Origin: Gnetum montanum
Lineage: Eukaryota; Streptophyta; Gnetopsida; Gnetales; Gnetaceae
Length of the DNA stretch: 64,000 nt
Direction: 5' to 3'
NCBI GenBank assembly: GCA_015680685.1
Contig: MNCI01001903.1
Location: 481,093 to 545,092 of the forward strand
Shown here: piece after piece, positions 33,901 to 45,600 of the stretch
Numbering within the stretch: position 1 is the stretch's first letter
Layout of the letters: each line of letters begins with the position of its first letter
Program-made: the position numbers and the translations under genes
The notes under the pieces: generated by a model
Told to the model about the DNA's origin: nothing
Seen by the model: the letters and a program-made list of their open reading frames with translations, nothing else
Databases searched by the model: none

Positions 33901-35182
33901 GAAAATGTGTTCATGATGTAGCAACACCTCTTTTGAACCCCTTTTTATCCTTACAAAAAAAAAAGGAATGAAATTTTCAGGTAGCTTGGGGGATATTATG
34001 GACATTTGTAGATATCTTACTTAAGAGCTTTGAAACCTGGGAGATGTCTTACTTTAGACTAAGATGTCAAAGGAGACATCTTCTTGATAGCATAGACATC
34101 TTGCGAGAGATGTCTTGTTCCTAGAAGAGACATCTTATCTCTAGAGGAGATGTCCTGCTTGAATGATGGACTTGATAAAGAGACATCTTCTCAAGCCTTT
34201 AGATGTCTCTTTTGATCATGAAAAGCTCTAATGTGGTAGTTTTAAGATAGGAAAAAATCAGGAACATGAAGTTCAATATGGGAAAGATTTCCCTAGGGTT
34301 TTAGCTTTGTGTTTGATAAATATTAGGTTTGTATTGCATGTTCTGGTATGAGAGTTAGCAAAAAGATTGCATGAGAGTAGTGTGCATCTTGGTGATCAAC
34401 TATGTATGGTGGTATTGGCCATAGCTCTCAGTGTTTGGATCTCAGTCCTATGTGAGGAAGAAATATGGATTGATTGTACATTTCATTGAGGTTGATTGTG
34501 TGTGTGGTTGTACAGCCTCATGCTTTGTAATATTGTTGAGTGAGTGAGTATTGTTGTTTTGTAGAATTGTGGTTCCATTGTATTTATTATCTTCTTTCAG
34601 TTTTCCTAGAAGATAGCTAGTTTTCTTATTTGCTAGCAATTGAATTATCATGCAATTGAATTAGTATGTTTTGAAGGATTAAAGAAAATTAGAATGACCT
34701 TGCTTCATGATTAGTATCATAGAGTAAGTTTATTATTGTTTGGAATTTGGCTATGGACTTTTATGCCTATTTTAAATGACTCCTAATAAGAAAAATGTTC
34801 AATCCATAAACAAAGATATGGAAAGCATGAAATCTACCTTTCAATTGATGGTTGAATGATTGGATGAGATTAGTGCCAAGATAGATAGGAATGTAGGTCC
34901 CATCCATATTCAAACTTGTAGTGATGATGAGCATTCTTGTTCAAATTATGATGAAGAAGTTTCTTAGCTTAGTGGAGGAGAAGCAAATGAGAAGGAAGAG
35001 CATTCTAGCTATGGGAGTATGAGAAATCATTAGCCTAGGATTCTAGGGGGAGGGAATCCAAATCCTTATGTCAGAACTCCAAGAGCTCTATTATAAACAT
35101 CCTCTTCTTCTCATAGAAAATTGGACGATGAAAATGAAGCAAAACTTGCTAGAGCATTCATAAATGCTACAAGACTTCCTTA
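33901..35182 (+). mobile_element. 5' remnant of a gypsy-like LTR retrotransposon
   Basis: A candidate LTR (about 33915-34705) carries a dense box array in its first part. TAGTATCATAGAGTAAG at 34712-34728 resembles the TGGTATCAGAGC primer site used with initiator tRNA-Met. An ATG at 34776 opens a gag-like frame (MTPNKKNVQSINKDMESM, AKIDRN, later NEAKLARAFINATRLPYV) with three or more stops. It breaks off at about 35182 where element D starts. No second LTR was found, so the LTR edges are guesses. Confidence 0.5.
34042..34207 (+). promoter_or_regulatory. Array of nine AGATGTC/GACATCT boxes
   Basis: Five AGATGTC and four GACATCT copies (reverse complements) occur in 166 bases, at 34042, 34062, 34075, 34095, 34108, 34129, 34148, 34182 and 34201. 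Spacing is irregular, so this is not a simple tandem repeat. The position fits U3 of the candidate LTR, where enhancers usually lie. Confidence 0.65.
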
Positions 35183-36645
35183 TGTGTGAAACACCACAAA
35201 CTTTTGCATGTTATAACCAATCTTTATCATGTAGCTTTCACCCCATGAAACCCGAGGCAAAATTTCATTGTAAATGTGAAAATTGTAACTCACAATGGGC
35301 AATTTCACATACTTTATACTTTTGGGGCTGCAAAATGTCTCATACTTGGTCAATGCCTCATTCCCCAAGTGAAAAAAGTCACCTAGTATCTATATTTGGG
35401 CTTAGGGGATGTCAAAAATGCCTTTTAGAATGCCAAAAGGGCAATTTGATGGGTTTTATGGGGGTATGCATTTTTCTACGCTAAAAACACTTGCAGGGGG
35501 GTAGATCTCACCTACCCCCAACATGGAAGGGTGGAGGCTTTGTAAACTTTCCCTCCTTCAACATGGAAACCAAATGTACAACTTGGAAACTTTCCACCCT
35601 TAGCTTGGAAATTTTTGCCCCTAATGTAAAAGTTTCCCCCCAACCTAGAAAGTCCCCGTCCATCCCCCAACACCCCTCGCCACCGCCATCCTCCACCCCG
35701 AATGAAAGCCACAAGAAGCAAAATTCATTAATTCATGCTCTTCAACATTGACCAACCACTTCAACAAGCATGGTGGAGAGCTTAGTGTGAAAGATTCATC
35801 TCCAACGTGAAAGGTGTGCCCTAGCTACTATTTATAGTAAAGGAAATGGCCATAAGGAAAGCACTTACTATGTATAGTAACCCCCAAATTTGGGCACCCA
35901 TCTCACCTAAATTTGTAGGCATTTTTCAGCCAAATTTGCAGTCGATTCAAAACCAATTTGTAGCCAAATCATAGCCAATTTGCAACTCCATTCATATCCC
36001 AAAGACCCTATAAAAGGCAACCTCCAACACCATTTATAAGTTCAACATTTTTTGACAAAGTGAAGCATTTTTCGACAAGCAAATTCTCACTAAAGATTTA
36101 GCCATTTTTCATAATTCCATACTTGGGCCATTTTCAAGCACTCAAGAGCTCTTGCAAGTTCCCATACTTGCATTCTCTTGAACTCCAGCATGGAAGCATT
36201 ATAGCCTTGAGTGACCCAACTTGCAGATCCAAGGTTGCAGTAGTGAAGGGAGGTTTGATAGCATCAAGAGTGGCTTAACACCCAGATCATGGAGCACATC
36301 ACATCGACTTCAACAAGCTTTGAACTCTTGCACAAGTGAACCCCCCTTTTTTTCTCATCCAAACACCATTTGTACACATTTTTCTAACTTATTCTTTATT
36401 CTTTTCTTAATAAAGTTTTAAGTTTGAGTTTTATGTTCAAGAAAATTAAAATTATTATTTGTGCATTATTCGAATCTATTCATATTTACATGTTTGCATC
36501 TCCTAAGTCCTTGGTTGATTAGCCAAACTAACCAAGGTAACCTAAATCTCATTTTTATTGTAAAGGCCCTGGGGATTCGGGGTTGGGGAACTACTTGCAT
36601 CAAGGATCCTTGGTTTTCGTTTTAGCAATCGAGGTTTTTGGTCAC
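35183..36645 (+). repeat. Element D candidate 5' LTR
   Basis: It begins near TGTGTGAAACACC, where the previous gag reading stops, and ends near GGTCACA, about 12 bases before the primer-like site. A TATA box CTATAAAAGGC lies near 36009 and a polyadenylation word AATAAAGTTTTAAG near 36408, in the order expected for U3-R-U5. The limits are uncertain because no partner LTR was found. Confidence 0.5.
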
Positions 36646-36657
36646 AATAGTTTTTCT

Positions 36658-36676
36658 TGGTGCTAGAAGAAGGGCC
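36658..36676 (+). promoter_or_regulatory. Element D candidate primer binding site
   Basis: TGGTGCTAGAAGAAGGGCC follows the candidate LTR end. It resembles TGGCGCTAGAAGGAGGG-type primer sites that I associate with Tat-lineage elements; the primer tRNA was not established. Confidence 0.5.
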
Positions 36677-36769
36677 TTTGCCTAAATCTTGTAGCCAAAT
36701 CTACTCTTTTTATTATTATTTTTCAAGCTTTGCCTTAATTTTTGCAACCAAATCTATTGAAAAATCAAT

Positions 36770-37620
36770 GTTGGTCTTTCCCCCCCACCCCCCTATGACC
36801 AAAACTGCAATGTGGAAGTTGTAGGTGGTTGGGCTTTGGCTTTTCATAACACTTTCTATGAATTTTATAGCCTAAAGCCAATGTTGATATTTCCCCCCCA
36901 TTGTTTTTATTGCCAAAATTTTATTTTCTAGCTTCTAAAAGTGGGTGGTTCAACTCATCCATGATGTGAGTTTTCCCTAATTTTTCCAAGTTGAGAGAAT
37001 TACCAGTTGCCTATAACCAATTTTAGTGGAAAATACTAACTTTCCACTTTGGTTTTTAGTCTTTCTGCCATCAATGTTGAGGTAGGAGATGTGAGATTCC
37101 CGTCACCTCACCCACACCCCCCCTCCCCACCCTGCCCACACACCCCACCTCCNGTAGTTGGGTGGCTAGCATTGGTAAAGTTTGAAACCAATTTTATAAC
37201 CAGATTTGCTTTTGTTGCAAGTTGAAAGCCATTTTTAAGCCAAAACTCCCAAGGAATCCAATGCTACCTTTACTCCCCCTCATGGTAGAAACCTCAGTGT
37301 GCTATAGGTGGTTTAGGTGTTGGAATTTCACAACATCTATTTTGAATTCTTAGAACAAAGCCAACATGGAAGCCTTGATAAACATTTAATTTTTGTTGCT
37401 AGAATCTTTGTTACTAAAGCAACGTTGGCTTCCATACCAACCAAACCTACTTTTCCCTCCTTTTTTGGTGAAAGTTGGCAACCCACAAAAATCATCTTTG
37501 GAAACTACCAAGTTTCCATTTTGGTCTTCAAACTTTCCCCCCTCTTTCGAACATTGAAATAAGAAGGTGTGAGATTTCCATTATCTCACCCCCCTTCTTT
37601 TTCCCTTTGTCATACCCAGT
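36770..37620 (+). repeat. Diverged tandem duplication (period about 480) in the element D leader
   Basis: GGTGGTTGGGCTTTGG at 36824 pairs with GGTGGTTTAGGTGTTGG at 37307, and GTGAGATTCCCGTCACCTCA at 37091 pairs with GTGAGATTTCCATTATCTCA at 37569. Both intervals are about 480. C-rich runs follow each unit. The single ambiguous base (N) at 37153 lies in one of these C-rich runs. Confidence 0.65.
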
Positions 37621-38104
37621 GTAGAGGTACTTGTAAAGCTAACTTGGGTGAGGTTTAAAGCCAACATTGTCAATATTCTATTTTTGGTAAAGGGGTAAAC
37701 CCCCCTTATTCCCCACTTACTAATTATAATAAGTATATCAATTTTTTGTCATTTCCATTTTCTCTAAGAGTTTTTGAATTCCATTCACTAGAATTTACTC
37801 CTGTCTTAACATTTATAGCCTATTCTTAAGCAATTATTAGCTCTAAACCATGTCTTTTTGAAAATCCACCAATTTGCCCTTCACCTTCATTGGTAAAGAT
37901 CATAACCAATAAGTCATGAGGGTGTATGATCCCAAAGACCCTACAGTCATTGAGTGTAGGTAATCTTTGAGAGTTAGAGGGGAGAGTCTCGACTTTATAG
38001 CCATAAACAAAGATCATTATAACTTCATTTGTGCTAAAATATAGGCAAGCATGTTAATTTTGTGAATCGAAGCTAAGGCCAAAAGAGAGTTTGAGCTTAT
38101 ACAC

Positions 38105-40250
38105 ATGGGTGGGAAAGAGCACATCCCTTTCCCATATGAAGAAATTCCCCTTAATGACATCTATTCTGGCATTCTAATCCAATTGATTACTGCAGAAGAG
38201 GAAGATGACCAACCTAACTTTGGGGAACAACAGGAAGAGGAGGATGAATCTAGGGTAGAATTTGAGCCTAAAAACGTCCTTGGAGGACTATTCCAACAAA
38301 CATCCCCCAATGTCATAGAACCTTCCCCTAATGCCTTTGTTTTCTCCATGGACATGGTGCCACCATCTTCTAGTCTTCTGCACCCTGCTATGATAGATCA
38401 CATGCCAGTTGTAGCTACACATTACACTTAGTCAATGTTACAAACAACAAACTATAATGCATCAATGCCATTTGCAACATAGCCATGATATACAAAACCA
38501 TCAACAGTGGCTTTTGCCACTACAATTTGTTTAACTACTCACATGGGGTCCATCATGAGACCCCTAGCAACACAAGGGTCACACACCACATTTGTCCCAT
38601 TTGTGCCTAGAGTACCAACACAAACATCTTTTTTTTTTATTTTGCCCATAAGCCACAACCATAGCACAACCTTTTCCTTATATCATGCAACCCGTAATGA
38701 GGCCATAAGCCTCATGACAAATTCCACAACCTTATGTACAAACCTCACAAACTATGGGGCCACCACAAGGCTTGGATCAAGCCTTCCAAATGATTCAAGA
38801 CCTAATAGAGGAATTAAAGAGGCTTAAAGCCTCTACCACATAAACTGTCAAGATTATGAACTTCTACTAAGAAGATTCCATAAGTCCTATAGTCCCACCC
38901 TTAACACTTCCTCCTAGTGTTCCCATTCCACAATTTAGTAAATATAATGGAGAAGGTGAATCTAATGCTCACCTTATTACCTTTTTATCTGAATGTTTAC
39001 TCTTGTAGCGATGGCCTCATACCATCATGAGGATTTTCCCTATGTCTTTGATTGGGAAAGCACTTGATTATTATCACACATTGGCTAGAGGGTCTATATC
39101 CTCTCTGGAAGACTTAGTAGCCTAGTTTGTCAACCACTTCAAATATAACTTGAAGCTTGACACAATGCTTGACCAACTCATGAAGGTCAAGCAAGGGTCC
39201 TTAGAACCCATACAAAAATTCATTTAGTGATGGAATGGATTGCTAAATGAAATACTAGAGCTCATAGTTGAAGCCCACTTGTTAGCCATATTCAAGGGAG
39301 TAGTTAATGACCTCATCAAGTCTAAACTCTACTACCTTGATCCACAGTCTCTTAGCCCAGCATTCTCACAAACTAAAAACATAAAGGATACCACAAAGGC
39401 CAGCCATGATTTGGCCTATATATCATATAAAAACCAACACACTCAAAGAGACAAGGAAAATAGCAAACAAAATAACACTACCATAGCAACTGTAATGTAA
39501 GAGGCCAAGACCATGAACCAAGGACCAAAGGTTAACCCATCCAAGCCCCTCACCAATGACCGCAATAACTAACTATCAACTTTTGGGACTACTGCATTGA
39601 CAACAAGTAGACCTAACTTCAAAAGGAAGTATAATTCTAAATATACTACATTGCCATTAAGGCCATTCAAGTTGCTTGACCAACTATTAAGAAGTGGATG
39701 CATATAACATAAAAAAATGACCAAAGCTTCTCGAAAGAAACATGAGCGACTATGTGAAATAGCCAAGGATCCCACTCAGGAAACGAAGGATGATCCTTAG
39801 TTGCCTAAATACTTTAAGCTAGATCGCTTTTGCCAATATCATCAACTACCTAGTCATGATACAGACTTCTGCCTTGCATTGAAGGATGACTTGCAAAGGA
39901 TGATAGATAGGGGGAACTGGTCTTAGATGCTTCTAACCTAGTTCGGCCATAAAACCAGTTAATGCAAGTCTACAAAGACCTATTGAATGCTAACGATAGC
40001 CCCTATGTTATTTCAGCTTTCAACATCAATGACAATTGGAGACCTACCATGATCCAAGTATTTTTCTACAATGAAAAGGCTTCTTTGGCTTTCCATAGCT
40101 TAAGATCCCCCTTTGTTATGAGAGTACCATCACGAATGCCTCCAAGAGAACCTTTTATCATCAAAGTATCTCAACCCAATACTACCAAAATAGTCGTAGC
40201 CCTAACAATTGCACAATGACCCTCTTGTGGTGGCCAATGCTACTACCTTT
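38105..40250 (+). pseudogene. Element D gag, broken
   Basis: An acidic N-terminal frame (38105-38431) precedes the gag core at about 38930-39350 (IPQFSKYNGEGESNAHL, IFPMSLIGKALDYYHTL, SLEDLVA, FVNHFKYNLKL). A zinc box follows near 39825-39885, FCQYHQLPSHDTDFCLALKD, whose C-x-x-H-x5-H-x4-C pattern is that of Tat/Ogre gag. In these elements gag coats the RNA and forms particles. Stops and frame changes occur about every 100 codons. Confidence 0.75.
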
Positions 40251-41480
40251 TTCCCTGCAGTCAACAGTTGACAACCTAAAGGCTATAGCCAAACAAGGGA
40301 AGAAGCATAAGCAAAAGCTTGAAAACAAAGGAGACAAGCATACATAGGCACAAAAGGAAGTGGGCCCATCGAAGCCCACTCCTATTTCAGCTATATCCAT
40401 GACCTTCTCTGCTCCATTTTCTTCAACCAACAAGGCACAGGAGGACACTAAAGCCCACAACCAAAACAACCAAAAAGAGCCACAACAACCATAGCCTAAA
40501 GTTGAAGTTTGAATTTTGGGATGCATGGGGGAAGTAACGCACAACCAAGGTGACAAGCCCATGGCCAATAAGAAAAACTTCCTTAGTGCAATGGACCAAG
40601 TCAGGCAATCACTCAAGTAGAAAAATATAACTTTAAGCTTGTATGACCTAATCATGACTTCTGCCACACATCATGAGGTGCTAGTCAAAATGTTGGCCTC
40701 CATACCCATTAGTGAGGATATTCGTGCTAATGAGGAATCCATCCATGCAGTGATGATTCTACCCTCACTAGGGGAGGGGAACTCAACACCATTAACATTT
40801 CATGATAGCAAAATTAAGGTTAATCCCTAGAATGGTGAGGTAACTACAACCCCTTTATTCATAACCATATGCATAGGAAAATTTAAAATACATTGGGTGC
40901 ATGTTGATGATGGAGCTGCAACCAATGTCATCCTATGCACCATCATTAAACACTTGGGCTTAATTGAGCATGTACAACCTACAACCACCATAGTCTTAAG
41001 TCCTTTAATGGATTAAGAGTTGTCATCAAGGGTTATATCTCCTTAGATTTTGTAGCCAGAGAATAATTTCCTACAACTACAATCCTTTTGGTGGTGGAAG
41101 AGACACTAAGGTTCAACCTGATCCTAGGAAGACCTTGGTTGGCTCAATTATGAGTTGTCTCCTTGTCCATTCATTAAGAAATTCGCCTTCCTTATGAGGG
41201 AGGTGAAATCATCATTCATGGTGACAATGCAGGTCCCTTAGCTATCAACAACATGGGCATAGAACAAGGATCCAAAGTGGAGCTTCAAGAAGAAGCTCCT
41301 AGCCATGAAGAGCAAAAACCCAAGACAATCAACGATGACAATGAGAAGCAATGCAATATGTTATGGGATGAGATCCCCTTTAACATTGTAAGAAAAGGGA
41401 ATGACGAATACAAACTTATGCAAACTAGGCCTTACTCACTCCCTAATTTTGCAAAGATTAGGAAGAATCTACACAAGTGA
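40251..41480 (+). pseudogene. Element D protease region, broken
   Basis: The active site reads WVHVDDGAATNVILC near 40897-40940 and is followed by LRFNLILGRPWLAQL near 41110-41150, the usual second motif of retropepsins. DDGAA replaces DTGAA or D(G)GS. A last frame (41253-41480) ends in EYKLMQTRPYSLPNFAKIRK. After it no RT is present, although RT normally follows here. Confidence 0.75.
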
Positions 41481-42640
41481 AATTTACCTTAACCTTCTCA
41501 TGCCTCTATGACTAGATGCATCGATATCCATATAGCCTTACTTTTCATTTATAGTTTATTACATATGCAATTGTTGTTTTATGCTTTATGCACATAGCCT
41601 AATGCTTGTAGCCTAAGTTTGTTTGCATTTTTATTTACCACATTTTCTTATTTTTACTTATGTTTTAAACATAAAAAAAGTCTCTTTCATGCTTGGTTCA
41701 CTAAGATGTTAAACTGGTACTAATGGTCTACTAAGACATTAAACTGGCACTAATGGTCCACTAAGATGTTAAACTGGCACTAATCATCTGCTACAACGTT
41801 AAACTAGCATTATGACCCACTAAGGCCTAAAACTAGCACTATGGTCAACTATGACCTTAAACTAGCATTCTCATCTACTAAGATGTTAAATTGGCAATGT
41901 ACCCACAATCACATAATATAACGTGTGCCCATGATGTCCTAAAACTAGCAGACATTCATCACATTGATTAGCCATAACCAAAAACATCAACATAGCCATT
42001 TTCAAGGTTTACAACATTTATAATATTTACTACTACTATAAATACATATAGCCAAAATAAAAATAATATTCAAATTTAAAATTAAAATTTCCATAACATA
42101 TAGCCATAACCATAATGTGTAGTAATGATGTGAAAGAATAACCATCCATCCATAACATAGTTTTGGCTAACCATAGCCATCAACATAAAGACAAAAACAA
42201 ATAGCCAATAGGTTGAACTAAAGGAGGCTGCTAAGTAGCATCTAGAGAAGGAAGTGGTGGGTCATTCCCACCTTGATCGCTAGGGCCACCAATGTCTTCT
42301 AAGGCTTGAAATGCAACAACATATAGCTAGTCAATAACCCATAGCCAAAATCATGACTTAAAACAAAGACTAGAGTATATAATATATAAAACCTATGGAG
42401 AGTCTGGCTCCATCACTTCTGGGCATAGATGGGGAAGGCCTTGCTCCAAATGATGGAGGATCTACTCCTTCATAATGTTGACCTAGTCAACATTCCTAAG
42501 ATCAATGCCAAAAAGAATGTCGGATCTATGTATAGAAGTCCAAGTAGGAGGCTCATGAGTAACAACAACTATAGTAGTCTCACCCGCAATGGTGGTGATT
42601 TGAAGAGTAGGGGATTGCTCCACCTTGAGAGTGCTTTCAA
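41481..42640. other. Element D spacer after protease; no RT
   Basis: Apart from the minisatellite, this is AT-rich text full of the word ATAGCCA. I read all three plus frames for RT motifs (VCIDF, DGYSGYNQ, xxDD) and saw none. The plus-strand frame 42429-42683 is antisense to the spliced gene described next and is not conserved-looking. Confidence 0.6.
41700..41899 (+). repeat. 30-bp minisatellite, seven units
   Basis: Units start at 41700, 41730, 41760, 41790, 41819, 41848 and 41877, with the consensus ACTAAGATGTTAAACTGGCA plus CTAATGGTCT. The first three are nearly identical and later ones diverge and shorten to 29 bp. No spacers, so not CRISPR-like. Minisatellites are common between genes of Tat/Ogre elements. 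Confidence 0.9.
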
Positions 42641-45600
42641 AGAGTTGATAAGAATTCTTTGTCTAGATCCCCTAAATGAATAGTTTCTTGTGGGCATTTT
42701 GTGTCTTGCCCCATTCTAGGATCCAAGCATAGCGATTCTTCTAGTCCTCAACCTTTTGGAAGATAAGGTCCATTTGCATACATTTCTCCACCATCTCTTC
42801 TAGGATTGCTACTTTGTTCTAAATGACATGCCAATAGCTGGCCCAAGTGATTTCCTTAGTCCATGACTCCCTTAAGTTAGCCACTTGGGCTTCCACAAAG
42901 GCTTTATGGTCTTGGAGACTTCTAATTATGTCTTCCTACCTTTGAGTCTTTTCCCTTAAGATCACAACTTCCTCCCATAGGGATTTGTTGGACCTCTCTA
43001 GATCCCATGAAGCTTTTGTGCACTACGTTGCTAAATTAGTGGTAGTGTTGTACAACTTCATGGGTACACTAGACACATCAGAGGGAATTCTAGGTAAGGA
43101 GTTTACCTCCATGTCTTTTCTGGGTCCCACTCCATGGACGGTATTGCACAAAGCATAAAATACAATCATAAGACAAAACCTTAAATAGCCATAATACAAA
43201 CAAAGGCTACGACTGAAGCACATAATACAAAATCCTTACCTATCTTAGGTGCAACCTGATGCAATTGATCGATGATATCCTTAGCCATCCCACGTAGGAA
43301 CTCCACTTTATCTAGAGTCTCTATCCATGGTTTTGCATGAAACTTAGGGATGGGAGCTTGTGTTGGTGTTTTAGAAACTATTGTAAGCATAATAATCATA
43401 AAATGATTTTGATGACAACCAAATATAACTAATAAAATATAATGAAAATAGTGATACATAAGCATACCTAGCTCCTCCTCCTCCTCCTCCTCTAGGATGA
43501 TGATGGGAGAGGTACTTGGTACTACCTCACCAAACAAGGCATCTAGATCATCTATACCTGCATTGGCAAGTCCCTCAATCATAGGTTACTTTAGAAGTGC
43601 CTCTTCTGCGTGCCTTTGTTCTGCCTCTACAGCAGCTTAGGCTACCATAACCTGATGCTTATCTACAAGCATAGCACATAGAAAACCAGTCAACACATAA
43701 AGCCATAATGTAGCCACAAAATTTTAAAACATGACATAGCCAAAGTTAAATAAAGCATACTTGCAACTACCTACTGTGATGGCTTAAGCTTAAACTTAAG
43801 CTTCTTCAAGGTAGTTTGATTTGATGTTGGGGGTGCCTCCTCCATAGGCCTCTTGAATTTCTCTCTAGCTACCTCTTTGACCTTCATGTGTCGTTGTCTG
43901 GCATCTTGAACACTAGAAGGAAACAAGAGGGGCTCATCATCATCAATATTATCAAGAGACTTGTACTGCCTAACATCAAGATTCTTAGTGGTGATGGATA
44001 ATGCTTCATCCATCTCCTTTGGTGGGTTCTGAGCTTACACTGTTGGATAAATGTGCTTTATCTAAGGCCTAGAAAGTTAACTTGGATCTTAGGAAACCCA
44101 TCAGCCATTCCTATACACCACTAGAAACTCTACAAACCTCTTTAGATAACCTACAAAAAATGCAAAGTGCATATGGATTATCGTAGAGGTGTCAACACAG
44201 AGTCTAAGAATCTCCTATTGAAGCCCAGTAGCCATAGCAGTAGCCTAAGCAAATTTGATGCCCTCCATCAAGACCTTCTTAAAGGTCCATCCCAGTGCTA
44301 GGCCGATTACCTTCTTTTTTGATAATAGTTTGGGGAATGCACGAGACCTAAACAAAGGATATGATTCCTTTACATTAGGGTTCATGAAGCTATCCATCAA
44401 AATTCTAGAGTGGCCCATGCTAGCACCAAGCCACTTTAGAAGTTCCTCGCAATGGCCTAATTTCCTCATTGTCCTGGTGGGAACCTTGGCTCCATCAGCA
44501 AGGATACCAAACAAGTCAAAAAAGAGGCTAGCATCTATGTTAATGTTCACATTAACACCTCGAATGATGGTGCTAAAGTGACCAACCTCCTTATCAAAGG
44601 AGTCGATAACATGCAACATCCTTGCAGCAGGAATGGAAGGAATAGGTGCCATAAATACATCAAGCAAACCTGCATGCTAAATGTTTTCTTGAATGTATCC
44701 AAGTGCCTGCCTCTTTAGCCACTCCTATGCTAATGCCACATCACCAAACTTTAGGATGAGGATGTCCTCATGACATGAATGTGAAAGTGGTATAGTGACA
44801 TTAGCTAAGGTGGAAGGTCCTGCAAAGCAAGAACCAAAGGTTAGCATCCATATGAGTAATTTCAACAACCAAGAAAAGCAATAAAACACTTAATTCCATA
44901 AAACACTAGAAGCCATATGTTTACCTTTACTTTTCTTTTGCAATGTGGAGGTTCCAGCTACAAGGATCTGATCCGTGCTATTGGCATCTCCCCACCAGCT
45001 AGCCATCATCTTATCATCCTTGCACTTCTTGTATACAAGGTTAAACCTGGTAGCATATTCATCAAAGTCCCCTCTTAACTGTTGACACATAGCAACTTTC
45101 ATTTGGGTACTCTTGGTGAATTCGTCTAAAATAGTTTGAGCTACTACTAGGATTTGGTTATTAACGATCAAGCCTTGATTGTTGACCTTATATCTGCAAG
45201 AAGTTAAATTAATGAAGTTAGGTAAGGTAATCAAGCCAAAACCATACAAACATTACAATAATCATGTTTACCCCCATAGACAATACACAATGCCAAGTGG
45301 GTTCTGGAATAATGTATGGGCTCTATATGCCACCATTAGGGTATTGTTAGTATTTTACTGACTATACTCTAGCATCATCCAGATCTCTGAAAGGTAGCAT
45401 GAACTTACAACATTTGCAAGTCCCCCCATGGTCTTAGGAACTGGTTTATTAGTAATATACCTAGTAATCAGTCCAGATGCCTAAGGCAATAGGGTCTCCA
45501 CAATAACCTGAACTACATTTGTGGACAAGTGTGATCAGAGCATCACACTGAAGTTTGTAAGGAGGTAGGCAAGGAAGTCACTTGCCCTAGGCCGAAACCA

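Noticed and set aside
35508-35751. Overlapping small frames rich in Trp/Gly or Pro/Ser
   Set aside because: They arise from G- and C-rich runs in the candidate LTR of element D, on both strands, and have no independent support.
41700-41899. CRISPR-like array of 30-bp repeats
   Set aside because: Units are directly adjacent with no unique spacers and they diverge steadily. It is a eukaryotic minisatellite.
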